Made by a program: the position numbers and the translations under genes. Source: an uncultured Clostridia bacterium (GTDB lineage Bacteria > Bacillota > Clostridia > Christensenellales > UBA1242). Taken from it: a DNA stretch of 32,697 nt. Positions 1 to 8,538 of this stretch are shown piece after piece (within the stretch, counting starts at the first letter, position 1; every line of letters begins with the position of its first letter). The notes under the pieces are model-generated. The model saw only the letters and a list, made by a program, of their open reading frames with translations, made no database searches and was not told where the DNA came from. Where the stretch lies: assembly GCA_934747255.1 (NCBI GenBank), contig CAKVGH010000010.1, positions 1 to 32,697 of the forward strand, written 5' to 3'.

Positions 1-3000
1 AAATTGCCAGTAACCATGTATGATTATGATTCTAGTCCTAAATACAATAAATGTTCAGCAGATTCATTGTACACATTTACATTCCCTCACACACTAAAAA
101 CAACATTGTCATTGGTAATATTTCAAGACCAGGTTCTTGAATATGGACAATATAAAAATTCATATAGTCAAGCATTTAATGGTGCAACAGGTGGTACAGA
201 AAGTGGATTTACCTATTCAATAGTAAGTGTTGTTTGTGATGAAAATGAAGTTGTTGTTAGCAATGGTTCATATAATGGTTTGTTGGTTGATTTGACAAAG
301 TTAACTATTAGCGGTACACCATCAAAGGCAGGAAATTATAAATTCATTATAAAAGCAACAGATAAAAAAATATCAGAGTCTTCTAATACAGCAAATATAA
401 TAGTTAATATTTCAAAACATATAATTGATATTCCATTAACAAGTAGTTCATTAATCTATTGCGGTTCAACACAATCGCCAATATGGAAAAACTATGATTC
501 TAATATAATGACAATAGGTGGTACTGCAAATGCAATAAATGCAGGAACCTATACTGCAACATTTACATTAACAGATACCACAAATTATCAGTGGAGAGAT
601 GGGGCTGAAGCAAATGTTGATGTTGAATGGAGTATTGAGAAAAAACTTTTGACTCCTACTTGGAGTCCAAGTGGAGATGACATAAAATTTGAATATACTG
701 GTGTTCACCAAGCCCCAACATTAACAGTTACTGGTAACGTCAGTGGTGAAATCATAAAATTTGATGTAGTTTATAAACAATATGATAATGGGAATGTTGT
801 AACGAATACTATTGATATAAACAAATATGTTGTAACTTATACATTATCTTTAGAATCAAGTGCAAACTACTACTTTGATGAAAATGCTGTTTTATCAAAA
901 ACATACTCAATTGTAGTTAAAACAGTTAATGTTCCAGCACAAAGCGGAAAGTTAACTTACAATGGATTGAATCAAACTCCTGCATGGAATAGTGATTACA
1001 ATAGTAGTATTATGACTATTCGTGGAACAACTGGGGCAACTAACGCAGCTGAATACAATGTTACATTTACCCTTGAATCAGGCTATAAATGGGCTGATGG
1101 AACAGACACTGCAAAGAGTGTTACTTGGAAAATTGACAAAGCAAGATTATTTATTTCATTAGGTACTTATTCAATTAAACATGGTGAGAATTTACCAAAC
1201 TTTATACCACAGTATACAGGCTTCGTTAACGGAGAAGATAAATCAGTTCTTAAAGGAACATATCGTATCAAATTCACTCAAAGAAATAGCACTACTGAAA
1301 TAACAGATACAAGCAACCTTCCAGTTGGAACATATTGGGTTCACCCAGAAGGTTATAGTTCTGACAACTATGCAATAACATATGCTTTTGGTACATTGAC
1401 AATCACTGGCAATCAACTTTCTGTTCCAACAAATATTAAGGTTTCAACATCTGGACAAATTACTTGGGATAATATTACTAATGCAGTTAAATACCAAGTA
1501 AAAGTTGATGACGGCGAATGGAAAGACGAAGTTATAGGTGCAAATTATAGTTCGACACTTACTGCAACCACTGGAGCACACACAATTTATGTTAAAGCAA
1601 TTGGTGATGGTACAAATTATTTTGATAGTGAATCGGGCAGTGTAATTGTAAATGTTTATAGCATAACAATAACAAAAGCAGATGCCGGTATTAAATCGGT
1701 TACAGGCGAAGGTAATTACATTGAAAAAACAACAATTACTATTGCCGCTACATTGAATGATGGTTATAAATTTACTTCTTGGTCAGGAGATATTTCTTCT
1801 ACAACAAATAATCAATCTGTATTAGTTGACGCAAATAAGACCATAAATGCTAATTCAAATGCTGTTGAATATTCAATTTCTTATGACCTTGATGGCGGTT
1901 CAGTAACAGGAAACCCAACTACCTATACTGTTGAAAGTGAAGATATCACATTAGTGAATCCAACAAAAGAAGGTTATACCTTTATGGGTTGGAGTGGTAC
2001 AGACCTTACAGGTAATAACAATACTGTTGTTACAATCGCAAAAGGTTCAATCGGTAACAGAAGCTATGTCGCACACTATACACAAGATATAGTAAAACTT
2101 ACATCTCCAACAATTTCTGGCACTTACACATATAATGGTGCAAGTCAACAAGTTACACCTGATGGTTTTGATGCTTCTCTAATGACAGTAAGTGGAAACA
2201 TTCAAACTGATGCAAACGAAACAGGTTACGATGTTGTAATTGCATTAAAAGACAAAACAAATTATAGTTGGAGCGATGGCTCAACAGATGATATTACTCT
2301 AAAATGGGTAATCAATAGATTTGATATTGCGAATGCAATTGTTTCATTAAATCAAAATAGTTTTGATTATACTGGAACAGAAATTACTGTACCAACAGTA
2401 TCAGTAAAAATTCAAAATTTTGTTGTAAATTCTAGTGACTATACTTTGGCTAATAACAATAACCAAACAAATGCTGGAACTTACACAATCACAGTAAATG
2501 GAACAAACAACTTGAAAGGTACAAAACAAGTTGCTTGGACAATCAACAAAGTTGATGCTTCACTTGAAGTATCATCAAATACAGAAACAATCATTTATGG
2601 CGAACAATCACAAGTAACCATTACAACAAATAGTGATGGCGAAATTTCTGTTAACTCAAACAGAAATGATATTGCTTCGGCTGTGGCAAACGGAAAAACA
2701 ATCACAATTACAGCAACAGGAGTTGGTTCAACAACAATCGTTGTTACTGTTAGTGAAGGTACAAACCACAATGAAAAAACTGTAAATATTACAGTAAATG
2801 TAAGCAAAAAAGCACTTACAATCACAGGGGTTACAGCGCAAGATAGAATTGCAAATGGTCAAACAAATGTTTCTCTATCAGGCGGAAACCTTGTGGGAAT
2901 TGTTGGAAGCGATGATGTAACATTTACTCTTGGTCAAGGTCAAGTAGAAAATGCTTCGACAGGAATAGATAAAGTTGTTACAACAAACATTACTTTAACT

Positions 3001-5853
3001 GGTTCAAAAGCAAACAACTATACATTAACTCAACCAACAGATGTAAAAGTTAAAATCTATCGTCCAGCAATCACATTCAATACAAATGGAGCAGTTTCGC
3101 AAAGTACAGAAGTTACGCTTTACCCAGAATATGGAACAAAATTGTTCTATACATTAGAAGTTGGCGGAGAAATTACTTCTTTCCCAACAAATTTGAGTAA
3201 AGACGGATTTAACTTTATCGGTTACTACACAAACTCTGTGGGTGGTACACAAATGGTGAATGGGTCTTATGAACTTATTAACACATTTACTAGTACTCAA
3301 AACGAAACTTGGTATGCTCAATTTGGTGCAGGTGTTTATGCGATAACATTGCAAGCACAAGATGCAACAAATACTTATACTCAAACAATTTACTTGAAGT
3401 ATGACGAAGGTCTCTACACAGAAAGCGAATGTACAAATCAAATCACTACAACTCAAAATCAAATTGTAGTACCTATAAAACAAGGCTACACATTTGATGG
3501 CTACTACACTATGGAAAATGGCGTAGGAACAAAGGTAATTGGAGCAAATGGCTTGCTTGTTAGCGACTCATTAACTTCAATTGCAAATCAAAATATCACT
3601 TTGTATGCAAACTTCGTGATAAACAAATATAGTTTAGTTGTTACATTAACAACAAATGCGACCGAAAGTGTTAGTGTTCAAGCACAATTAGAAGCTGACG
3701 CAACATATTCATCGCAAGAACAAACTATTTTAGTTGGCGATAACAAGACAATAACACTTACTATTGAGAATATTCCTTATAATACAAACGGAACATTAAA
3801 ACTCAAATGGACAAGTAATGGTGCTAATGTTTACTACATTATCTCTAACAATGGTCAAACAAGCGTTATTGATAATATCGGCACAGCGATGAATAGTTTT
3901 GTTGAAATTCTATCTTATGCTCAACAAGATAGCAATGGCAGTGCAAATGCGTTTATTACACAATTATACAAAATGGAATACAACTCAAATGGCGGAAGCA
4001 CTGAAAACTTGCCACAAGCAGAATACAAACCATACAATGCTACATACACAATTTCTACTATCTACCCAAGTTATGATTATTATAACTGTCTAGGCTATGG
4101 CTTAAGCAGTGATGCAGTATCACCAGTTACAACATATAGTCAAAACCAAGACCAAGTATTCTATGCGGTTTGGTCAAAAGATTTGGTTGTTAAATTCTAT
4201 AACTTTGATAGTACAACACCAGTTGTGAGAACTTATTCAGTTACAGCAGGCGATACAACTAACACATTTACTACAACAGTACCAGAAATTGTAGCGGAAA
4301 ATGGTTACATAATCGTTGGTTATACAAAGAATAAACAATCAACACAAGTAGACTTAACAAGTGGCGAACAAAATGCACTTGTAACAAATGGCGATGTTTA
4401 CTATGCAGTTTGCAAAAAGGTTCTTAACTTGACATATAATGCAAACGGCAAAACACTTATCAACTCTCTACCTTCTGCAAAATCAGTTAATAGATTTGCT
4501 ATTGCAACAGAAGCGGGAAGTATTTATCAAACTGATTCTGTTACAATCTCTGCAACAGTTCCACAAGTAAAAGGCTATGCCTTCCAAGGTTGGAACACAA
4601 ATGCTGATGGTTCAGGTTCAAATTATCAACCATCAAGTACAATTACAGAAATCAGTGATGACACAACTTTATATGCTATTTGGCAGTTAGAAACTTACAC
4701 AATCACATATAAAGATAGCACAGGTATTATTGATGGTTTAACACCAGATAGTTATAATATCGAATCCACCGATGTGTTGCCAAATTACGAAAAAACAGGC
4801 TTTACATTTAATTACTGGGTAGCGGAAGAAGATTCAGGCGATTGGTCAACATTAGGTCAATATAATGCAGGCACAGTGTTAACAGGAAAGACAGGTAATG
4901 TTGTTCTTGTAGCATCTGTAAATGCAACAAACTTGGTATTTAATGGCGAAGTAATGCCAAATGCAACATACAATAAATCGTACTCTTACAAGTTTGGTCA
5001 AGTTACTGGCGGAACAGGTAATTATACTTACGAAATCGTAAATAATAGCCTTCCAACAGGACTTGAACTTAATGCAAGCACTCAAACTATTAGCGGTGTA
5101 GTAACAGCGAGAGCAGATACTTACATAATTAGTATTAGAGCAAAAGATACATTGAGTAACGCTACTGTTGTTGCAAACTTTACATTAACTATCGAAAAGG
5201 CAAAAGTAATCATTCCGTCACTAATAGGCACTTATACCTATAATGGAAATGAACAAACTGCAAATATTCAAAATTTTGATGTAAATACAATGTCAATAAC
5301 AAACAATACTCGCAAAAATGCAGGTACACAAACAATCATTGTAAGTTTAAGAGATAATCTAAATTACACTTGGAGTGATGGTTCAACTGCAAATAGACAA
5401 TTCGAGTTTGAAATCAAGCAAAAACAACTTACAATTTCGGCACGAAATCAAGTTATTAAGTACGAAGAAAGCATTGATACAACTCTATCTAGCGTATCAG
5501 TTGTAGGTTTAGTTGCAAACGACAAGTTGCAAAGCATATCAATCTTGCCAAGCACTACCGAAATAACAAACGATGGTGAAATCACATTAAGAAATGCAAA
5601 AATCTTTAATGGTACAGAAGATGTGACTGATAACTATCAAATTACTTACTTAAAAGGTAATTTGACAATTACAAAGGAATCATCTAATGCACTCGTTTGG
5701 GTAGTTATTGGTATTGGTGGCGCAATAATGCTTACATCATTAGTAATGCTATTTATATCTCTTAATAACAGAAGAAAAGCAAAAAAAAGATTGCAAAAAA
5801 TTATAGATAGCACAAAGTTGCCAACTGATGACAATGCTAACGATAAACAATAA
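1..5853 (+). CDS. Giant modular surface protein, 3' part (5' end outside window)
   Basis: The frame is open from the first base with no signal peptide, so about 1950 C-terminal residues of a larger protein are visible. An in-frame TTG at base 4 is unlikely to be the true start. The visible part is a chain of extracellular modules. At least four copies of a roughly 65-residue Ig-like unit carry YNG near the start and a late W(S/A/R)DG motif. MBG/YDG-like units end in LTI(T/S). A putative-Ig unit has the SLPTGLELN and ISGV pattern. Several InlB/Flg_new-type repeats show GYTFxGW/Y followed by YAxW or YAxF. The C-terminus has one hydrophobic helix (starting ALVWVVIGIGG) and a short Lys/Arg-rich tail with no LPxTG motif, so it is a membrane anchor rather than a sortase substrate. 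A terminator lies 30 bases after the stop. A role in adhesion or wall-surface display is inferred from the modules only. Confidence 0.85.
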   Translation, partial: KLPVTMYDYDSSPKYNKCSADSLYTFTFPHTLKTTLSLVIFQDQVLEYGQYKNSYSQAFNGATGGTESGFTYSIVSVVCDENEVVVSNGSYNGLLVDLTKLTISGTPSKAGNYKFIIKATDKKISESSNTANIIVNISKHIIDIPLTSSSLIYCGSTQSPIWKNYDSNIMTIGGTANAINAGTYTATFTLTDTTNYQWRDGAEANVDVEWSIEKKLLTPTWSPSGDDIKFEYTGVHQAPTLTVTGNVSGEIIKFDVVYKQYDNGNVVTNTIDINKYVVTYTLSLESSANYYFDENAVLSKTYSIVVKTVNVPAQSGKLTYNGLNQTPAWNSDYNSSIMTIRGTTGATNAAEYNVTFTLESGYKWADGTDTAKSVTWKIDKARLFISLGTYSIKHGENLPNFIPQYTGFVNGEDKSVLKGTYRIKFTQRNSTTEITDTSNLPVGTYWVHPEGYSSDNYAITYAFGTLTITGNQLSVPTNIKVSTSGQITWDNITNAVKYQVKVDDGEWKDEVIGANYSSTLTATTGAHTIYVKAIGDGTNYFDSESGSVIVNVYSITITKADAGIKSVTGEGNYIEKTTITIAATLNDGYKFTSWSGDISSTTNNQSVLVDANKTINANSNAVEYSISYDLDGGSVTGNPTTYTVESEDITLVNPTKEGYTFMGWSGTDLTGNNNTVVTIAKGSIGNRSYVAHYTQDIVKLTSPTISGTYTYNGASQQVTPDGFDASLMTVSGNIQTDANETGYDVVIALKDKTNYSWSDGSTDDITLKWVINRFDIANAIVSLNQNSFDYTGTEITVPTVSVKIQNFVVNSSDYTLANNNNQTNAGTYTITVNGTNNLKGTKQVAWTINKVDASLEVSSNTETIIYGEQSQVTITTNSDGEISVNSNRNDIASAVANGKTITITATGVGSTTIVVTVSEGTNHNEKTVNITVNVSKKALTITGVTAQDRIANGQTNVSLSGGNLVGIVGSDDVTFTLGQGQVENASTGIDKVVTTNITLTGSKANNYTLTQPTDVKVKIYRPAITFNTNGAVSQSTEVTLYPEYGTKLFYTLEVGGEITSFPTNLSKDGFNFIGYYTNSVGGTQMVNGSYELINTFTSTQNETWYAQFGAGVYAITLQAQDATNTYTQTIYLKYDEGLYTESECTNQITTTQNQIVVPIKQGYTFDGYYTMENGVGTKVIGANGLLVSDSLTSIANQNITLYANFVINKYSLVVTLTTNATESVSVQAQLEADATYSSQEQTILVGDNKTITLTIENIPYNTNGTLKLKWTSNGANVYYIISNNGQTSVIDNIGTAMNSFVEILSYAQQDSNGSANAFITQLYKMEYNSNGGSTENLPQAEYKPYNATYTISTIYPSYDYYNCLGYGLSSDAVSPVTTYSQNQDQVFYAVWSKDLVVKFYNFDSTTPVVRTYSVTAGDTTNTFTTTVPEIVAENGYIIVGYTKNKQSTQVDLTSGEQNALVTNGDVYYAVCKKVLNLTYNANGKTLINSLPSAKSVNRFAIATEAGSIYQTDSVTISATVPQVKGYAFQGWNTNADGSGSNYQPSSTITEISDDTTLYAIWQLETYTITYKDSTGIIDGLTPDSYNIESTDVLPNYEKTGFTFNYWVAEEDSGDWSTLGQYNAGTVLTGKTGNVVLVASVNATNLVFNGEVMPNATYNKSYSYKFGQVTGGTGNYTYEIVNNSLPTGLELNASTQTISGVVTARADTYIISIRAKDTLSNATVVANFTLTIEKAKVIIPSLIGTYTYNGNEQTANIQNFDVNTMSITNNTRKNAGTQTIIVSLRDNLNYTWSDGSTANRQFEFEIKQKQLTISARNQVIKYEESIDTTLSSVSVVGLVANDKLQSISILPSTTEITNDGEITLRNAKIFNGTEDVTDNYQITYLKGNLTITKESSNALVWVVIGIGGAIMLTSLVMLFISLNNRRKAKKRLQKIIDSTKLPTDDNANDKQ

Positions 5854-5882
5854 AATAGTGTAGGGTAAACGCCTATAAAATC

Positions 5883-5924
5883 AAAAAAAGGAACAATGCA
5901 ATTTAGTGCAAAGTTCCTTTTTTA
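5883..5924 (+). terminator. Terminator of the surface-protein gene; left copy of an inverted repeat
   Basis: An A-rich run with GGAAC pairs with GTTCC and a T run. An inner TGCA/TGCA pairing flanks an ATTTAG loop. It lies 30 bases after the stop at 5853. Almost the same sequence recurs in inverted orientation at 7003-7038. Confidence 0.8.
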
Positions 5925-6006
5925 TATTAGTTTCAAAAATCATAAAATAATTGATAATTTAATTAAAACTAATTTAATAATCAAAAACAACAGTCAAAAG
6001 TTCGGT
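5883..6006 (+). repeat. Left arm of a diverged ~125-bp inverted repeat
   Basis: The arm consists of the terminator-like hairpin (5883-5924) and, about 75 bases after it, the 14-mer GTCAAAAGTTCGGT at 5993-6006. The same two blocks occur in inverted order and orientation at 7038-6923, with about 70 bases between them. The sequence between the blocks is only partly alike. The two arms enclose the gene at 6240-6812. The rest of 5925-6239 is AT-rich and holds nothing else recognisable until the promoter at 6181. Confidence 0.6.
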
Positions 6007-6180
6007 TTTATTTATTTTTAATGCTAGCAAATAAAAATATAAGTCAATATTTTTTTGAATACGCTTTTTGAAATCGCACATAGATTTCAAAGGTTTAGGT
6101 ATCATTATTTATCTTGCCACATTAAAAAAAACTATTTGATATGTATTAACAAAAACTTAAAAGTAATTTTTAGTTAGGTA

Positions 6181-6209
6181 TTGACTTTCAAAATGTTTAA
6201 TGTTAAAAT
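6181..6209 (+). promoter_or_regulatory. Sigma-A type promoter of the 6240 gene
   Basis: TTGACT (6181-6186), a 17-base spacer and TAAAAT (6204-6209) lie 30 bases before the start codon. Each hexamer differs from consensus at one position. Confidence 0.75.
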
Positions 6210-6239
6210 ACCTATGATATTTTAAGGGAGATTTTAATT

Positions 6240-6812
6240 ATGGCAAATTTGAAGATTGTTAAAGAAAAAGAAACTCGTTGGGATGATTATTTGGAACACA
6301 ATGTTGTTTATATACATACACGAGTTTTGAATGTGGATACAAATAAATATGTTTTGGATGAAAATGATTATTCAATCCACGCCGTAAATGAAGAAAATAG
6401 TTTTGATGAAGGACTTAAAATTGTCAAGATTGATGGAGAATGTAAAGCCATAATAAAATACGAACACCCATATTATGAAAGAAGTGGCAAAATTATAGTA
6501 GGTGGTAAGAAAACTTCTCTAGATGACATTTTATCGGTAGCTAAAAGAGTTATCGTTTATAATACTGCTGGCAAAACAATTTTTGAAATTCAAAGAATGT
6601 TTGAAGATTATAATTGTTCAACATTTAAGATTAAATTTGGAGAAAAAACAATTACTTCTATGGGAATAGTTTCACACGAACTAACAGAACATACAATATT
6701 CAAAAATGTTTATAGTTATGATGGACAACACATATTAAGCAAAACCAAAAAAATAACAAATGAAGAAATATTGGACAAAATAGATACAGACGACAACGAA
6801 TTAACAAGATAA
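6240..6812 (+). CDS. Unknown 190-residue protein inside the inverted-repeat block
   Basis: I do not recognise this family. The start ATG is preceded by a good ribosome binding site (AGGGAG, about 8 bases upstream) and a near-consensus promoter. The protein has no signal peptide or membrane segment, is rich in charged residues (many Lys, Glu, Asp) and looks soluble and cytoplasmic. Its first half alternates short hydrophobic strands with charged turns (for example VVYIHTRVLNV), suggesting a beta-rich fold. It ends in an acidic tail (DKIDTDDNELTR). The gene is monocistronic, with its own promoter and a hairpin terminator at 6852-6900. It sits alone between two inverted copies of a terminator-like repeat, which suggests a separately acquired cassette. 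No function is proposed. Confidence 0.75.
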   Translation: MANLKIVKEKETRWDDYLEHNVVYIHTRVLNVDTNKYVLDENDYSIHAVNEENSFDEGLKIVKIDGECKAIIKYEHPYYERSGKIIVGGKKTSLDDILSVAKRVIVYNTAGKTIFEIQRMFEDYNCSTFKIKFGEKTITSMGIVSHELTEHTIFKNVYSYDGQHILSKTKKITNEEILDKIDTDDNELTR

Positions 6813-6851
6813 ATGTTAAAACTTAATTTTATTAAATCCATGTAAAACTTC

Positions 6852-6900
6852 AAAAAAAGAGTGTATTTAAGGTTATCCTTGATTTACACTCTTATTTTAT
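6852..6900 (+). terminator. Terminator of the 6240 gene
   Basis: GAGTGTA (6859-6865) pairs with TACACTC (6885-6891). An inner AAGG/CCTT stem is capped by a TTAT loop, and a T-rich stretch follows. It begins about 40 bases after the stop. Confidence 0.75.
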
Positions 6901-6922
6901 TGGTAGTATTAAAAAAATGAGG

Positions 6923-7038
6923 ACCGAACTTTTGACATGTATTTCTAATAGTTAAATAATTATAATTGCATTAGTGCTTATTTAACATTTTGAAGCCCAC
7001 ATAAAAGGAACTTTGCATCAAATTGCATTGTTCCTTTT
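6923..7038 (-). repeat. Right arm of the diverged inverted repeat
   Basis: ACCGAACTTTTGAC at 6923-6936 is the exact reverse complement of 5993-6006. The hairpin at 7003-7038 is the reverse complement of the core of 5883-5924, apart from two bases in the loop (AG versus GA). Confidence 0.6.
7003..7038 (-). terminator. Terminator of the DUF421-DUF4363 operon
   Basis: On the minus strand, AAAAGGAAC, a TGCA/TGCA inner pairing and GTTCCTTTT lie about 50 bases after the DUF4363 stop at 7091. Read in its direction of use, it is nearly identical to the terminator of the converging surface-protein gene. Confidence 0.7.
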
Positions 7039-7090
7039 ATATTAGTTTTATAATTTTTCGTTGTCATATTTTATTATTAAACAAATATTG

Positions 7091-7483
7091 TTAGAAAATG
7101 TTTTGGAACGAAACGGCAATAAAATGCTCGTACCCTTCTACAAAATAGACGAGTAGTTGGGCTTCGTATTCGGCTTCTTCCTTTTTATCTTGCTCTATTA
7201 AAACTTTTAATTTTTCAATTTGCTCGCCGACTTTTTCCATATCTTTGTGATTGACAATAAGACAAAGAGTATTTTCTTTTTTTCGCCAGTTTTCATCTAG
7301 TGCTTTAATCTTGATTTTCAAACTATCTGTGTTTATATTTTCGCTACTAAATATTTCGTCTTTAAGGCTTTTTGACTCTGTTTTAAGATAATTTATAGTG
7401 TCGGTAACAAAGATATGTTCTGTTACTACTAGTCCAATTAGTCCAAACGCCATAAACAAAATTAACCAAATTCTCACTTTCAT
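7091..7483 (-). CDS. DUF4363 family protein
   Basis: This is a 130-residue protein with an N-terminal hydrophobic segment (residues about 5-22) that probably acts as a signal anchor. A Lys/Glu-rich helical region follows (residues about 30-115) and would lie outside the membrane. An ENWRKKENTL stretch and repeated helical heptads fit the DUF4363 family, which is small and often encoded directly after a DUF421/YetF protein. The ATG overlaps the TGA of the upstream DUF421 gene by four bases (ATGA), so the two are translationally coupled. The terminator at 7003-7038 closes the operon. The biochemical role of the family is not known to me. The family call rests on the neighbour plus the overall architecture. 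Confidence 0.75.
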   Translation of the reverse strand: MKVRIWLILFMAFGLIGLVVTEHIFVTDTINYLKTESKSLKDEIFSSENINTDSLKIKIKALDENWRKKENTLCLIVNHKDMEKVGEQIEKLKVLIEQDKKEEAEYEAQLLVYFVEGYEHFIAVSFQNIF

Positions 7484-8199
7484 TTTAATAGTCCTACCTT
7501 GTGATTAGTTTGCAAAACAACATAAGGTTTATCTTTTAGTTGCACATAAAATTTTCCAAGATTATCTATTGTTGCAATAACAACATCTTTGGGCTTAAAT
7601 CCGCCAACTTTTCTAATTTGCTTTAAGACAAAGTTCTCGTCACAGCCAGCGACTGCCAAATTTTCTTTCATTAGTTTGCCGTCATTTATAACCATTACTG
7701 GCATAGATGAAGGCTCTTTTTTTATGTTAAAATCGGTGGCACAAAGGGGAGCATTGTCAGCATTTGGAAGAACAGTAATTTTTCCGTTTGTTTCTACAAT
7801 AGCATATTCAATTTGGTCAAGCGAAAAATAGTTTAGATTGCGTAATGCTTCGTTTAAGTCGTTTAGGTTCATATTTAGTTTTTTTAGTGCGTCATAGTTT
7901 ATTCCGTCAGGGGTAATAATTAAAACAGGTTTACCATTTATAACCTTTCGCATAAAAATGCTCTTTCGTGAAATCCACGAAATAAAAAAGTGCAATAGCA
8001 TTAAAGTTAAAAGTGGCACGACTCCGTGAATGACAGGAATGTTAATTTCTGCCATAGGGATAGTTGCTAGGTCAGCAATGATAAGCGTAATTACAAACTC
8101 AAAAGGTTGCAGTTCTCCTAGTTGCCTTTTACCCATTAACCTAAAAACTACAAGTACAATACTATAAACAATAACACATCTAATCAAAAGCGTAAACAT
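7480..8199 (-). CDS. DUF421 (YetF-type) membrane protein
   Basis: This 239-residue protein matches the YetF/DUF421 pattern. Three N-terminal membrane segments (about residues 3-20, 33-50 and 57-75) include the family signature VVFRLMGKRQLGELQPFEFV. A conserved soluble region follows, with RKVINGKPVLII, the LNDLNEALR helix and LDQIEYAIVETNG. The soluble part would sit on the cytoplasmic side. In Bacillus, YetF-type proteins are linked to the spore or cell envelope, but their reaction is unknown. The length is normal for the family. It is the first gene of a two-gene operon with DUF4363. I see no strong ribosome binding site before the ATG and no convincing promoter in the very T-rich 339-base region upstream. 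Confidence 0.88.
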   Translation of the reverse strand: MFTLLIRCVIVYSIVLVVFRLMGKRQLGELQPFEFVITLIIADLATIPMAEINIPVIHGVVPLLTLMLLHFFISWISRKSIFMRKVINGKPVLIITPDGINYDALKKLNMNLNDLNEALRNLNYFSLDQIEYAIVETNGKITVLPNADNAPLCATDFNIKKEPSSMPVMVINDGKLMKENLAVAGCDENFVLKQIRKVGGFKPKDVVIATIDNLGKFYVQLKDKPYVVLQTNHKVGLLK

Positions 8200-8538
8200 A
8201 CTAATATTTTTTGTTAAAGATTAAAAAATATTTATTTTTTATTGTTTTTTTACAGGTTTTTATTGAATTTTTTATGATTTTTTCAAAAAAAAGTTATTTT
8301 TTTAATTTTTTATATTTTCAAAAGATTGTGTTTTATATACTGTTTTAGATATTATCTTTCTTTAATTTTTTATATAATAACTTTCTAAATTAACGATTAG
8401 TAATTATATTTTATTTTTATTGATTTGCTTTATTTATCAATTTCTTTATTGATATTTATAAAATTTTTGTGTTTAATTATTATTCTAGTTTTACAACAAA
8501 ACTTTTAATTATGCCTGATAACTTTAACTAATTACTTT
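8200..8538. other. AT-rich intergenic region without a gene
   Basis: This 339-base stretch is almost entirely A and T, with long T runs on the plus strand. I see no open frame with a ribosome binding site on either strand. One small dyad (AGTTTT, a five-base loop, AAAACT, near 8488-8504) lacks the T run of a good terminator. The promoter of the DUF421 gene must lie here but cannot be placed with confidence. Confidence 0.5.

Noticed and set aside
3154..3483. Minus-strand open frame inside the first surface-protein gene
   Set aside because: It is a shadow frame: no ribosome binding site, no recognisable domain, fully inside a real gene.
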